From Saccharina japonica (Eukaryota; Sar; Phaeophyceae; Laminariales; Laminariaceae), in contig MEHQ01001205.1 in assembly GCA_008828725.1 (NCBI GenBank), forward strand, positions 120,103 through 184,102: DNA of 64,000 nucleotides. The letters run 5' to 3'. The translations under genes were made by a program, and so were the position numbers. Of this stretch, positions 20,451 through 31,129 are shown piece after piece (position 1 is the first letter of the stretch; every line of letters starts with the position of its first letter). The notes beneath the pieces are model-generated. The model did no database searches. It saw only the letters and a list, made by a program, of their open reading frames with translations, and had not been told where the DNA came from.

Positions 20451-21400
20451 CACATTGACGACACGATATGCTTTTTAATTTGCCTCAACGAAAGTTGGTG
20501 CAGAGGGGTCCACTTTGCACAAGATGGAGCGCTCGTGAATGCACCATGCCTCACGTCCCCTCAACTTAAAGCCTCCAAAAACTACAAAACATATATATTC
20601 ACATGCATTGTACTACACATTGACGGCGAGGTATATTGCTAAGTCTCGCCTCAGTGAAGTCTTCTGACAGGCTCCACGTGGGCCAAAGACAGAGCACCCA
20701 CGATGCATCATGTCTAACGCGCCCTCAACTCGGGCCCTCCAAATACTACTAAACCTACGTATACATTCACGCTACGCACGTGGAAGAAAGTATACTATTA
20801 ATTGAAGACTCTCCACTTGGAGCAAAGGCAAGGCGGACCACACTCGCGATGCATCATGCCCTCCACGCCCCCTCAAACTTGAGGCCTCCAAATACTACCA
20901 AACCTACATACATTCACCCTACATATAATAAGGAGTGCACAATATTGTTAGCCTCCATCCAAATGGTGGTTTTTGAAAGGTGCCACTTCGAGCAAAGGTT
21001 ACCGAACACTGGCGAGGTGCGGTATCCTTCTAACGCCCCACCAGCTTAAGGCCCCCAAAAATTACGTAACATCCATTCATCCATTCATGTGGCATCATGT
21101 ATATTAAGGCCCACCAACAAGAGGCTTCCTAATACTAAAAAACATGCATCAACATTCGCTTGTATGATGCATCACGCCCCCCATTAGCGCAAGACCTCCA
21201 AACACTACAAAACATGAATTCACACTACGTAGACATGGAAGGCAATACTATACTGTTCATTGGAGGCTCCACTTGGGTAAAAATGAAAAATAGAAAGGCA
21301 GACAGACCAACTTGCGATGCGTCACATGCCCTCACAAACTTGAAGCCTCCAAATACTAAAAAAACGTACATTCACGCTGCGCATTGAAGAGAAGACATTG
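20450..21400. repeat. Satellite-like array, about 150-170 bp unit
   Basis: Five to six diverged units each hold GCATCATGCCC, CCCTCAACTTGAGGCCTCC, AAATACTACAAAAC and a TACATTCAC block, with CTCCACTTGGAGCAAAGGC between units. Related single units lie at 19137-19200 and, inverted, at 56225-56520. Confidence 0.8.
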
Positions 21401-21956
21401 ACTATCATAACCTGCAACAGGCCTCTGTCAGTTTATCATTATCCCCTCCTAAGTTCCAGCGGGCACCGCCGGAAAAAAAAAAAAAAAAACGTCATAAACG
21501 TGCTCGAAATACCCCGCTCACGATTACCTACATATATACTCTCGGTGCGGAAAAAAAACAGCATTCATTCGGTGACCTTAAGTCTTAAGTTTTGATTTTC
21601 TACTCCGCCATTGAGAAAAAAACGAAAGAGAACACAACTCTACAGATCTCGGACGTAGTCATGACCGCACCGCTTTAACTCGTCCCAGTCCAGTTGCTCC
21701 AGTCCAGATCATCAGAGGTATTTCCTTCATGACTACTTCTCCGTCACAAAGACCCATACAGCTGCAGACGTAGTGACTTCCTGGCTGCTTTTCCCTGACA
21801 AAATACCCAATACATTTGCTGCAGTAGATACCAGAGATACTTCCAGAAGACCCAGTCCAGCTGGTTGCAGTACATATCAGAGGTACGTACTTGATGGCTC
21901 CTACTTCCCGTCACAATGTCCCTCAATCCAGCTGCTGTACTCCAGAGTACACGATT

Positions 21957-22415
21957 TCAGAGGTACTTCATGACGACATCGCGCAACATATCCCAGTCCA
22001 TCTGTTCCAGCTCGTCATCCGACAAAAACAGCGCCCTCGCCGACGAAGAGTAGGTGTGGCAGTCCTTCGTCAAAACGCTCGAGCGGCTCCACTCGCACCT
22101 CATCCGAGCCGATTCTGCGGCCGGCCAGACGATGTCGACGGTGTCCGCCGCGTCCGTCACGCTCGGCGTGTCTCCCGAGAACCTTGTTCCGTCGTGGCGG
22201 AAGCGGTGATAGTACGTCATCGAGATGGCGCTGTAGTAGTTACCGCTAGCCCCATCCTCCTCGGTGGTACTGCAAAAGGTGCCTAGTTCGGACTCGAAGA
22301 AAGGGTCAGCTGCTTCAGAAGGGGTGTCATCGTCTTCTTCCGGCTCGTCGTCGGTGGTGGTCGGGACCGTGCGACTCACGGCGGCGGTGGCAGGCACGGT
22401 AAGGTTGCAAGGTTC
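21957..22415 (-). CDS. Terminal exon of an unidentified gene (MTYYHRF motif family)
   Basis: Minus strand: acceptor TTGAACTCGCAG precedes the exon at 22415. The frame then runs 152 codons to TGA at 21959-21957. It reads EPCNLTVPATAAVSRT, an acidic linker DDEPEEDDDTPSEA, FFESELGTFCSTTEEDGAS, GNYYSAISMTYYHRFRHDG, VDIVWPAAESARM and a C-terminal ARALFLSDDELEQMDWDML. Codon use and the clean 3' splice site argue for a real exon. Related pieces lie at 54885-55020 (DSSGSTFSVIYMTYYHRF) and in palindromes at 24500-24740 and 29257-29557 (SELGTFCSE-like). The earlier exons were not found. A duplicated, broken acceptor block is visible at 22530-22560. The function is unknown; the acidic tail and YY/HRF block do not match a family I can name. 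Confidence 0.55.
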   Translation of the reverse strand, partial: EPCNLTVPATAAVSRTVPTTTDDEPEEDDDTPSEAADPFFESELGTFCSTTEEDGASGNYYSAISMTYYHRFRHDGTRFSGDTPSVTDAADTVDIVWPAAESARMRCEWSRSSVLTKDCHTYSSSARALFLSDDELEQMDWDMLRDVVMKYL

Positions 22416-22589
22416 CTGCGAGTTCAACACATTGCGGTGGCATAGCAGGGGGGGGGGCACGGAGGGGGTACAGTAGTGCAATTAGCATCACTTGCCTGTA
22501 CCTGCTATATACGATAAAGATGTGCCTAATTGCAAGGTCCCTGCGAACGCATCACATTGCGGTGGCGTACGTATACGATACAGAGGGAG

Positions 22590-22863
22590 CACAGTTTTGG
22601 CTGAGTTTTGTTTCTGGATGACAAGGGCTCCTTAGCTCAAACTCGTCGGATTTTCTCTATTCTTGTGTGTTGCACTATTTTTCGTTTTGTACGTGAGGCC
22701 ACGGGAGTGTTTATCGGGTATACAGCACTTCTATTTCCCTCTGAAACTCAGGTTAGACTACTGCAGGTATAGAGGTCTTATACTATAATCAAGTTAATCA
22801 AGTCACCACCCTCAGAAGGCGAAAACACGGGGCACCTGCGTGCAGGCTACCGTAGCATGCGTC
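22590..22863 (-). mobile_element. MITE-B copy
   Basis: TGGCTGAGTTTTG, GGGCTCCTTAGCTC, ATTTCCCTCTGAAACTC and GGGGCACCTGCGTGCAGG, ending GCTACCGTAGCATGCGTC. The left terminus is worn. Confidence 0.65.
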
Positions 22864-22954
22864 TAAAAAGCGGTGAGTTAGAGCAGGGGTACGATCGTTT
22901 TTTTCAGCCCTCGTCTTCTCCACAACATACCTGGTACCAGTATATAAGGGTGCC

Positions 22955-23550
22955 ATATGAATTCCTATATAAGGTCCTATATAAGGTGCTATATAAGGTC
23001 CTATATAAGGTCCTATATAAGGTCCTATATAAGGTCGACCAGATGATTGGGTTAGGCAGATATAATAATGGTGATATATAAGGTCCTATGTAAGGTCCTA
23101 TATAAGGTCCTATATAAGGTCCTTTATAAGGTCCTATATAAGGTCCTATATAAGGTCCCACATAAGGTCCTATATAAGGTCCTATATAAGTCCCTATGTA
23201 AGGTCCTATATAAGGTCCCACATAAGGTCCTATATAAGGTCCTATATAAGTCCCTATGTAAGGTCCTATATAAGGTCCCACATAAGGTCCTATATAAGGT
23301 CCTATATAAGGTCCTATATAAGGTCATATGTAAGGTCCTATATAAGGTCCTATATAAGGCCCTACATAAGGTCCCTATATAAGGTCCTATATAAGCTCCT
23401 TTATAATATCCTTTATAAGCTCCTATATAAGGTCCTATATAAGGTCCTTTAAAAGTTCTTACATATAAGGTCCTATATATGGTCCTATATAAGGTCCTAT
23501 ATAAGGTCCTATATAAGGTCCTATATATAAGGTCCTATATAAGGTCGACC
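22955..23550. repeat. 12-bp array TATATAAGGTCC
   Basis: About 45 copies of CTATATAAGGTC with point variants (CCACATAAGGTC, CTATGTAAGGTC). A 60-bp higher-order pattern is visible at 23150-23300. GTCGACCAGATG marks an early break (23034) and the right end (23543). Frames reading YKVL or IGPY runs are artefacts. TATATAA also resembles a TATA box, by chance of the unit. Confidence 0.9.
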
Positions 23551-23747
23551 AGATGTTTCCGAAAAAAAAACTTGTTATTCTCGGTGTTTTGTTGTAGGTA
23601 TATATGATAACCTTCTCCCGGTCTGTGAAAAGTTAGCGCTGAAAAAAAACGACCGCACCTCTCCGCCAATTCAATTATTAAAAAAAAAACGCTCTTCACT
23701 CGTTTCGGTAGCAGAAGGGCTTAAGGCCGGCGTGCATGTAGACTCGT

Positions 23748-23912
23748 TAACTAATTCAGAACTGAAAACCTTTTCCCACACTAATTCCAAGTAGTTTGTT
23801 CCAAAAATATGTGGGACCAGTCTTAACCCCTTGAGAACTGGTCCCAAGAATTTGGGGACAAATTACTTGGAATTAGTGTGGGATAATTTTTCCAGTTCCG
23901 AATGGGTTAAGG
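23748..23912. mobile_element. Two MITE-A copies head to head
   Basis: GTTAACTAATTCAGAACTG, CACACTAATTCCAAGTAG and GGGACCAGTCTTAACCCC are followed immediately by CTTGAGAACTGGTCCC, TACTTGGAATTAGTGTG and CCGAATGGGTTAAGG. The second copy is in the opposite orientation, forming a palindrome. Confidence 0.75.
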
Positions 23913-24132
23913 GGGTAAGCACTTTCGGGAGCTACTGTACGTGTTTCCAGAGGCCAAGGATGCGAAAAAAAAAACTGTAGAAGCTGCTGGCATCGCGGCG
24001 AAAACGGTAACAATATGTGCCTGGTGAGGCGTCATCTCGAGATGACGCCTTACCATACCAGATACCGCAGGGGGTCCCAAGAGATGACGCCTTACCATAC
24101 CAGATACCGCAGGGGGGTCCCAAACAATTTCG

Positions 24133-24465
24133 GACGCGTGCTACGATAGAGAAGGTATACCTTTTTTTGGCTGAAATGATTTCTGAATGATCGAGCTCCT
24201 TAACCCAAATTCGGCGGACTGCTGCCATTATTGTCATTATTGCCATTATTGTCATTATTGTGTTGCAATATTGTTCCTTGTTTGCTTCGGCCATGGGATT
24301 TTCAATCGGATATATAGTACAGCACTTTTCCTTTCCTCCCTTAATGCCCTTAATGCCCTTAATGCCCTTAATGCCCTTAATGGTCACTTTGGGGTGAGGT
24401 GTAGAGCTGTTCAAGTAGCCACCCTTCCAAGGCAAAAACATGGTGCACCCTCTATCGTAGCAGAC
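24133..24465 (-). mobile_element. MITE-B copy with intact TIRs and empty TTAA site
   Basis: Ends GACGCGTGCTACGATAGAG and CCCTCTATCGTAGCAGAC. The internal site GAGCTCCTTAACCCAAATTC is the unoccupied version of the site holding MITE-A at 9129 and 26557. A TTATTGCCA repeat and a TTAATGCCC pentuplicate sit inside. Confidence 0.8.
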
Positions 24466-24499
24466 TTCTTCGCCCATCGCAAAATAACATCAGAACATC

Positions 24500-24740
24500 A
24501 ATCGCCAATCTGAAATCCCCGACGACATCCCGAAGAACCATTTTTTCGTGTCGGAGCTAGGCACTTTTTGCAGCGAAAGCCATGCCCACTCGAGCGGTAA
24601 TGTCTATCCACTCCAGCGGTAATCCCGAGTCGATAGACAGTACCGCTCGAGTCGGCATGGCTTTCGCTTGCAAAACGTGCCCAACTCAGACAGGAAGGAC
24701 GGGTCTTCGGGCGTACCGTCGGGCGTCTCAGCTCACCCAT
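24500..24740. repeat. Palindrome built from a gene fragment
   Basis: Left arm: CGTGTCGGAGCTAGGCAC, TTTTGCAGCGAAAGCCATGC and ACTCGAGCGGTAATGTC. Right arm: ACCGCTCGAGTCGGCATGGC and TTTCGCTTGCAAAACGTGCC. In the left-arm frame it reads SELGTFCSESHAHSSGN-like, matching FFESELGTFCSTTEEDGASGN of the exon at 21957-22415. Confidence 0.65.
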
Positions 24741-24930
24741 CGATGTTTTCCGCTAGCATACGGTCGAGATTCTCTGACCCGCGATATCTCAGGTACATGG
24801 CTGTTGGGTTGCACATTGTGGTCGCGTATATAGCAGAGGCGAGTGCGGAGGGAGCAGAGGCATAATAGGGCTGCCCTTATTGGCTTCCCCTTTTTGGTTT
24901 TGGAAAACAAAATAAAAAAGGAGAACATTT

Positions 24931-25378
24931 AACAGCCGATTTTCCTAATTGAGAATTGCCTTTCCGATGAGAATGAAAATCGAAAACATTGGTTGTTGAA
25001 TTGTAATAGATGTACTGCCCTCACAGTCATTTGTTTCACTGCAAACTATTGTCAGTTGTGGCACCCGTCGATGAAAAACAAAAAAAATGAAATCGGGATC
25101 GGCAGTCTCAAGATATCGAAGATCCCAGAAAATCTGGATTTATGGGCGAGGTACCCCGATAATAAATAAATGCAAATTCCCTTAAATCTTGACTTTTCGA
25201 GCCTGTCAAGGTTGATTTCATTTTTCTTTTCGTGGATCGATAGCTACCATCAAGGAACATATTTTCTAGGTCAATTTTTGACCGTGAGCGAAATACAACT
25301 CTTGAACAAAAACAAAGTTCTAAAATCGATTTTCATTCTCATCGGAAAGGCAATTCTCAATTAGGAAAATCGGCTGTT
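24931..25378. mobile_element. 448-bp MITE with perfect 53-bp TIRs
   Basis: The left arm begins AACAGCCGATTTTCCTAATT and is exactly complementary to the right arm ending AATTAGGAAAATCGGCTGTT over 53 bases (24931-24983 with 25326-25378). ATTT flanks both ends (possible 4-bp target duplication). The interior is unique and AT-rich, with no transposase. A diverged relative lies at 45955-46120. Confidence 0.9.
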
Positions 25379-25518
25379 ATTTCCTGAATCAGGTGAAAGT
25401 TTAACAGACGGCAAACAATCAGGAACGCTTACTTAATTACGTCGAGTTCTTCTTTTTATACCAGCTATTACTCGTACGATGGGAAACAAGTTCAAGGCCC
25501 CAACATACATGCATACCA

Positions 25519-25597
25519 CTCTGGGCGGAACTATAAGGACCGCTTATACATGAATATGAAGACTAAGTGGCCCTTATATTTACGCTCAGAGGGGTAC
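25519..25597. mobile_element. MITE-F copy, about 79 bp
   Basis: CTGGGCGGAACTATAAGGAC at the left and GGCCCTTATATTTACGCTC at the right are inverted. Related copies lie at 13622-13690, 28310-28387 and 58262-58370. Confidence 0.65.
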
Positions 25598-25619
25598 CCG
25601 TTCTACTCGGCTGGACGGT

Positions 25620-26030
25620 AACAAACACCGATCGATACAATTAACTCCTCAAGAGCCACCCTGTTAAATTCCGACTGATTTCTGGAGCCCCTTTCTGATT
25701 TTCTAGTGATCCCAGTCTGATTTTTGGCTTGACCAATCAGTTTCGTTCGTCAGAACTCTGGGGCGAAAAAACACGGCGCTTTGCTGATTTTGGGTTAAAA
25801 ATCACCTAAAAAGAAATGTCCCAGGAACTGGCAAAACCGACAGTCAAACTATATATTACACGATTCTGGCGAAACGGAAAGCGACCCCATCTAAGCCCCC
25901 ATCTCAAAAGCTCTGTGAAAACCCTGGGGGGGGCATCCTGACCAATCTACATAACGGTGTCTCTTTTTACTGTCCTGTAGACTAAACCGTGAATTTTCGG
26001 TCTAAATAACAATTTCCTGGAGCCCCAAAA
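25620..26030. other. Gene-free stretch
   Basis: No exon and no repeat that I recognise. A G-run lies at 25927-25933. Confidence 0.4.
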
Positions 26031-26035
26031 TATTC

Positions 26036-26158
26036 TGCCCTGATGATATTGCTGGGGGCCATAGTAAACGGGACTTTCGGTACACACAAAAAGCTATATA
26101 TTTACATATTTTTACGACCAATATTTGGTCCTATTTACTATGGTCCTCCGTACTATTT
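26036..26158. mobile_element. MITE-C copy
   Basis: GGGGGCCATAGTAAACGGGA, AAAAAGCTATATATTTACA, ATATTTGGTCCTATTTAC and TATGGTCCTCCG. This is one of the clearest consensus copies. Confidence 0.8.
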
Positions 26159-26560
26159 AATATCAGGTAGTTGGTTACAGGAACACAAGCTCAGGAAAAT
26201 CAGGTTGTTAGCTTTTAACAAAACACTCTTGGATAGTACGAGCGGCCATATCTTGGAGAAGTACATACTGGGGTGTGGATGCAACTACTACTGAAGATTT
26301 AGAGAAGAAAAAGACGGAAGGAGACGCATTCCACGATACTAGAGGTGCACCTGCATACAGGACATTTTCTGCCTTCTGAGGGTGGTGGCTTGAGGAGCTC
26401 TATCATATACGTATATACCTCACCCCGAAATCTGCTTTTGGAGAGAAACAAAAAAGGGCTACGATAATAACCGATGAACAATTCGGTGGGGTTACGTATG
26501 AAACGAAAAATAGTGCAACCCAACAACAATAACAACGGGAATCCCACGCTTTTGGGTTAA

Positions 26561-27376
26561 CCCCTTAAGAACCGGTCCTTCGGGCAAACAAAATAAGAGC
26601 AAATAAAAAAATCCGTTTTTTTTTTTTTTTCTCCAGTTGCCATACAATTTCTGGTGTAATTTCTACCTTTTCATGACTCCCTACGTACGGAAAACAACCT
26701 TGCTACGTACGGTTATAATGCTCGGATTTCCGTCAGGTGAGTAGTTTTGGAGAGCCTATGATAGGGCATGGTTAACATTTGTGTCTCTGGAAGCGTCGTT
26801 TTTCATCACGGAAAGTGCCTCTTACTCGAAAACGACTCGCCATACCCCTGGTACCCCAAGACGAATTTGAAAAATGGCAGTTTCTCCGGCTGCTAATACT
26901 GGTTTAACTCCGATTTTCGACGAGGACGCCGAGCACTAGTAGGTGAACCTGGCTGGGCCTCTACTTCGACCGTCCGTAGCGTCCTACGTGACCACAGCAG
27001 AGTGTAGATACCGGACAGGAGCTCCGAAACGACCAACGAGTCGTTTTCGAGTAAGAGGCACGTTCCGTGATGGAAAACGCGTCTGATCGATACGCCTCCT
27101 GAGACGCAAATGTTAACAAGGGCCTAAGCTCTCCAAACCTACTCACCTGACGGAAATCCGACCGTTAGAACTGTAGCAAGGGTGTTTTCCGTAGGGGGTC
27201 ATGAAAAGGTAGAAATTATACCAGAAATAGTATAGCAACTGGAAAAAAAAAAACGGATTTATTTCTTATTTGCTTTTATTTTGTTTGCCCGAAGAGGTCC
27301 CTTAAGAATTGGTCCCACAAATTTGGTGACAAACTACTTGGATTTATTACGGATAAAAAAATCGGTTCTGAATGGG
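26561..27376. mobile_element. MITE-A split by P
   Basis: Left fragment CCCCTTAAG; right fragment GAATTGGTCCCACAAATTTG, GACAAACTACTTGG and TTCTGAATGGG. TTAA occurs on both outer sides (26557-26560 and 27377-27380). P sits in the internal TTAA of the MITE-A terminus. Confidence 0.8.
26569..27301. mobile_element. P element, 733-bp foldback at TTAA
   Basis: TTAA flanks both sides (26565-26568 and 27302-27305). Left arm CCTTCGGGCAAACAAAATAA opposite TTATTTTGTTTGCCCGAAG; GGTATAATTTC-type and CTACTCACCTGACGG blocks also mirror. The arms of about 300 bp surround a unique core with CGTCCGTAGCGTCCTACGTG. No intact ORF. Confidence 0.85.
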
Positions 27377-27409
27377 TTAAGGAGCCCCCGTCATCCAGAA
27401 ATAATTTCG

Positions 27410-27897
27410 GCCAAAAAAAGGTATACCGTATACCTCTATCGTAGCACGCGTCAGGACAGCAAATGGAGTAGCCAGAACAAGGTATACCGTATACCTCTAT
27501 CGTAGCGCACGTCAGGACAGCAAATGGAGCAGCCAAAAAAAGGTATACCGTATATCTCTATCGTAGCACGCGTCAGGACAGCAAATGGAGCAGCCAAAAA
27601 AAGGTATACCGTCTACCTCTATCGTAGCACACGCCAGGACAGCAAAAGGAGCAGCCAAAAAAAGGTATATCGTACACCTCTATCGTAGCACACGTCAGGA
27701 CAGCAAATGGAGCAGCCACAAAAAGGTATACCGTACACCTCTATCGTAGCACACGTCAGGACAGCAAATGGAGCAGCCACAAAAAGGTATACCGTACACC
27801 TCTATCGTAGCACACGTCAGGACAGCAAATGGAGCAGCCAAAAAAAGGTCTACCGTATACCTCTATCGTAGCACGCGTCAGGACAGCAAAAGGAGCA
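27410..27897. repeat. 60-bp tandem repeat derived from the MITE-B right end
   Basis: Eight units of 60-61 bp with AAAAAAGGTATACCGTATAC, CTCTATCGTAGCACACGTC and AGGACAGCAAATGGAGCAGCC. The first unit is the MITE-B terminus itself plus its flank. Units differ by a few bases. These units are contiguous, without repeat-spacer structure. Confidence 0.9.
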
Positions 27898-27989
27898 GGT
27901 GAAGCCCAAGCCGGAGATAGGCGCAGAAGGGGGCAGACCCTTCGCCAGACTGGGGATGTTTCTGAGTGAACAACGTGGAAGCTACTGTA

Positions 27990-28122
27990 ATTGCTACATA
28001 CTATTTTCACGGGGGGGGCATAGTAAGCAGGACCTATCTGGTACACAAAAACCTATATATTCCAGTATTTTTAGTAAGCATATTTGGTCCTGTTAACTAC
28101 GTTCCCCCGTAATAGCAATAAT
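27990..28122. mobile_element. MITE-C copy
   Basis: CGGGGGGGGCATAGTAAGCAG, ACACAAAAACCTATATATTC and ATATTTGGTCCTGTTAAC, ending GTTCCCCCGTAATAG. Confidence 0.75.
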
Positions 28123-28439
28123 AGAGTGTGGAATCGTTAACCGTTTTCGGGCGCTACGGTCTGTACGTGCAGATGTCAAAATATATAGAGACAAACAAAA
28201 TGTGCAAAAACAAATTGCTTGGAGTGCCATCGTGGCGCACCATGGAGATAACGCCATTCCATACCATACCATACCATACCCCGATACTACGATAGGGCAT
28301 GCCATATACTAATCTGGGTGAAAATACAAGGATCGTATTCTAAATAAATATGAATACCAAGCGGTCCTTATGTTTGCGCCCAGCGTGGGGTAGCATTTTT
28401 TTTGCCTTTTATGGCAACGTTGTTTCTGACTGGCTATTA

Positions 28440-28650
28440 GTATGCTCCTTAACCGAGGCACTGTACTCGTACCCAATAAGGCCTACTATGCCTTCTAAGG
28501 CGTGCCCTATACCCAATAAGGAATGCCTTATACGTACCAAATAAGGCGTATGCCTTCTACTCAATAAGACACAAGCCCTATAAGGCATGTCTTATACCCA
28601 ATAAGCATTGCCCCGAATAAGGCAGATGCCTTCCAAGGCATGTCTTGTCG
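28440..28650. repeat. AATAAGGCATGCCTT minisatellite
   Basis: About seven imperfect copies of a 25-32 bp unit with ACCCAATAAGG, ATGCCTTCTAAGG and CATGTCTTATACC. The unit is itself partly palindromic (AAGGCATGCCTT). Confidence 0.7.
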
Positions 28651-28782
28651 TTGGAACACTATTACGTACGGTAGTATTCTACGCGTGCACTCGTTGTAAA
28701 CCTAGGCCATCAGGTTTTACTCTCATCAAAGTCAGTGCCTGGGTGACATACCATAGTAATCAGGACCCATCATTTACATTTA

Positions 28783-29120
28783 TTTATTTTTTCCCATCCG
28801 ATATATTATCTTCGCACTTCTGTCTTTCTCCCTCCCTAGTCGTAACTCAGATCCGGGGTCACAAAAAGTAGGCTCCTCTCCCTCCTCCCCCACTACGGTT
28901 CTTGCCTTGGTTTTTATCGCGCAGAGAGGTCAGCCTTCCCAACGCTCGTCGATCTTCATCGAATTTTGCTATCTCACGCTCTCGCACTTTCAGCTAGTCA
29001 AGATATTTTTTTGCGAGAAAAAGCTCCTATATACGAGCATGCACTCGGGGGGGGGGCTCGAACTCACGACCTTGACGCTAACAAGCTTCGTGGTTACCTG
29101 CTAGCCCACCGGGGCGAGCG
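28783..29120 (-). mobile_element. SINE-A copy, full length
   Basis: Minus strand: head CGCCCCGGTGGGCTAGCAGG, B-box-like GAGTTCGAGCCCC, body with TCGATGAAGATCGACGAGCG, tail GACCCCGGATCTGAGTTACG and an A-rich end. Same subfamily as the copies at 1302 and 42290. Confidence 0.9.
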
Positions 29121-29123
29121 GCT

Positions 29124-29206
29124 CAAACCTATATATTCCAGCATTTTTACTAATCATAGTTGGTCCTGGTTTGCTGTGTCCCCCGGGATAATAGTATATA
29201 GTGAGC
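29124..29206. mobile_element. MITE-C right half
   Basis: AAACCTATATATTCCAGCAT, ATAGTTGGTCCTGG and GTCCCCCGGGATAATAG. Confidence 0.65.
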
Positions 29207-29256
29207 TCCTTAAGCCAGGAGCCTTGGAGGGCAAAAATTACCCCCCCCCCCCCTGT

Positions 29257-29557
29257 TACCGCGGGTCGGACAATCCCGACCATCGCGACATCGGGTGGAG
29301 CAAGCCGAGTCGGACGACAGTAACCTTCAAGATGAGTTTCTTTTTTTTGTGTCGGAGTTGGGCACGATCTGCAGCAAGAGCGAGGCCGACTCGATCGAGC
29401 GGTAATAATGTCTACCGACAACGGAGTCAGTACGAAGACATTACCGCTCGAGGCGACATATAGCTTTTCGCGCAGGATATTCCCCCAACTCCGACACGAA
29501 AAAAGTATATTGAAGGTTACCGTCGTCCGCCTCAGCTTGCTCCACTCGGTGCCCGTG
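29257..29557. repeat. Second gene-fragment palindrome
   Basis: Left arm: GGAGCAAGCCGAGTCGGACG, GTAACCTTCAAGATG, GTGTCGGAGTTGGGCACG and GAGCGGTAATAATGTC. Right arm: GACATTACCGCTCGAGG, CCAACTCCGACACGAA, TTGAAGGTTACCGTCGTCCG and AGCTTGCTCCACTCGG. The left-arm frame reads VSELGTICSKSEADS, the same motif as at 24500 and in the exon at 21957. Confidence 0.65.
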
Positions 29558-29559
29558 AG

Positions 29560-30168
29560 TACCCATCACGTTGCAGTCGCAAACAGCGCAGGGCACTTAC
29601 AGCAGTAGTAAGAAAGCGAGCAAGATAAGAAAGGCGGGCTGAGACGTACATGACAGGAAGAAAATTCGGGAGCCGTTGTATACTGCGTTTAGAGTGTAGA
29701 ATGCACACATTCTCAAATAAGAAATTTACAACCTGGGCCAGATTCCCTGTTTCTTATTTTAATCATTATTAGGTGTCCTTTATGTGCTGCTGTGTGTCGA
29801 TTCTGGTGAGGAGGGGATAGTGCTTAATAACACACCAACGTTCTCTGAGGAGCTAGCTCTGCAGCGAACCCCACCCAAAAATCAGACCGTGAGAATCACG
29901 AACGGCTAATTAGATAGTCTAGTAAAGGCAGACAAATCGACGCAATTCAACAAGGGAAAAAACTAACCAATGTCTTGAATTTAGTGTGGACTAATTAAAC
30001 CGTGTCCATCTAAGGTGAAAAATATGTTTAGGACTACAGTCAGTACGTAGCTCATACAGGTGTAATATGCACGTTCACACATACCCTGAATTCAACAGCT
30101 TCAGTATTATGATTTTTTTCCCCCTCAAAGGAAGGTGATACGAAACCATTATTATGCTCAAAGGGCGT
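29560..30168. other. Gene-free stretch
   Basis: No exon with splice support and no recognised repeat. Confidence 0.4.
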
Positions 30169-30172
30169 TTAA

Positions 30173-30934
30173 GGGGCCCCTTCGGTATTTGAAAAAAAAG
30201 AGTACTTGAGTGTTGAAAAATACAGCTGGAAAATATATATATTCTTCTTTTTTTTTACAGCAGCAATACTATGTATGGTATCATAGTACCATATAAGTAC
30301 TCCTTACGGAAAACGGCATAGCTCCAGTTCTAATGCTCAGACCTTCGACCGACCAACGTATAGCTTGCTCGTTATAGTCTCTAGGAGGTATTGAGGCTCT
30401 TGGATCTGCAAGGGAGGGCAAGCATTGCTGTGTTTGCACCACGAAACGAAAGTGCTCCGCAGCAAGACTTTGATCGTTTTTGAGCTCCTGTTTGGTATCT
30501 ACACTCTGCTGTGGACACGTAGGACGCTACGGACGGTCGAACTAAAGGCTCAGGTACGTTCACCTGCTAGTGCTCGGCGTCCTCGTCGAAAATCTGGGTC
30601 AAAACAGTACCAGCAGTCGGAGAAACTGCTTGTTTTAAAATTCGTCTTGGGTACCAGCGGTATGGCGAGTCGTTTTCGAGTGAAATGCACTGTTCGTGAT
30701 GAACAAGCACTCTGATCGATATCCCTCCTGAGACACAAATATTGACCATGATCTAGGCTCTCTGAAACTACTATTTGGTCGAAATTCTGAGCATTAGAAC
30801 TGGAGAAATACCGTTTTCCGTAGGGAATCACGAAAATGTGGAAATTACACCAGAAATAGTATTGCAACTGAAAAAAAAACGGATTTGTTTTTCATTTGCT
30901 CATACTTCGTATAGGTTTTGTCCGAAGGGGCCAC
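30173..30934. mobile_element. P element, 762 bp
   Basis: TTAA then GGGGCCCCTTCGG at 30173; right end CCGAAGGGGCCAC then TTGA (worn TTAA). The core has CGTAGGACGCTACGGACGG, GGCGTCCTCGTCG and GTATGGCGAGTCGTTTTCG. The minus-strand frame in the core (RPSVASYV, AECRYQTGAQKRSK) recurs in the other P copies, but stops and indels break it. Confidence 0.85.
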
Positions 30935-31129
30935 TTGAGGATGGGGTCTCGATAATATTATAAGGCTTTGCTTCGCTCAGATTGGGTGATTCTTATTATT
31001 AGCAGGGCCCATACCGAACAACGGAGAAAACAGACCTTTGTTATGTTTGTACGATGTTGAGCTATTGCATATGTCATCATGGGGGGGGGGGGGGATATAC
31101 GTGTCAGGGGGTCTACCAGCACTACTGTA

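Larger units (their letters stand above)
26331..27452 (+). mobile_element. MITE-B copy carrying MITE-A and P (three-level nest)
   Basis: CACGATACTAGAGGTGCACC, GGGTGGTGGCTTGAGGAGCTC, AATAGTGCAACCCAAC and CTTTTGGG lead to a TTAA at 26557. After the insertions it resumes at TTAA (27377) with GGAGCCCCCGTCATCCAG, ATTTCGGCC and AGGTATACCGTATACC, ending CTCTATCGTAGCACGCGTC. Confidence 0.85.

Noticed and set aside
27410-27897. Regularly spaced repeats, CRISPR-like at a glance
   Set aside because: Units are contiguous with no unique spacers, in a eukaryotic context; it is a minisatellite. The same applies to 22955-23550 and 46125-46735.
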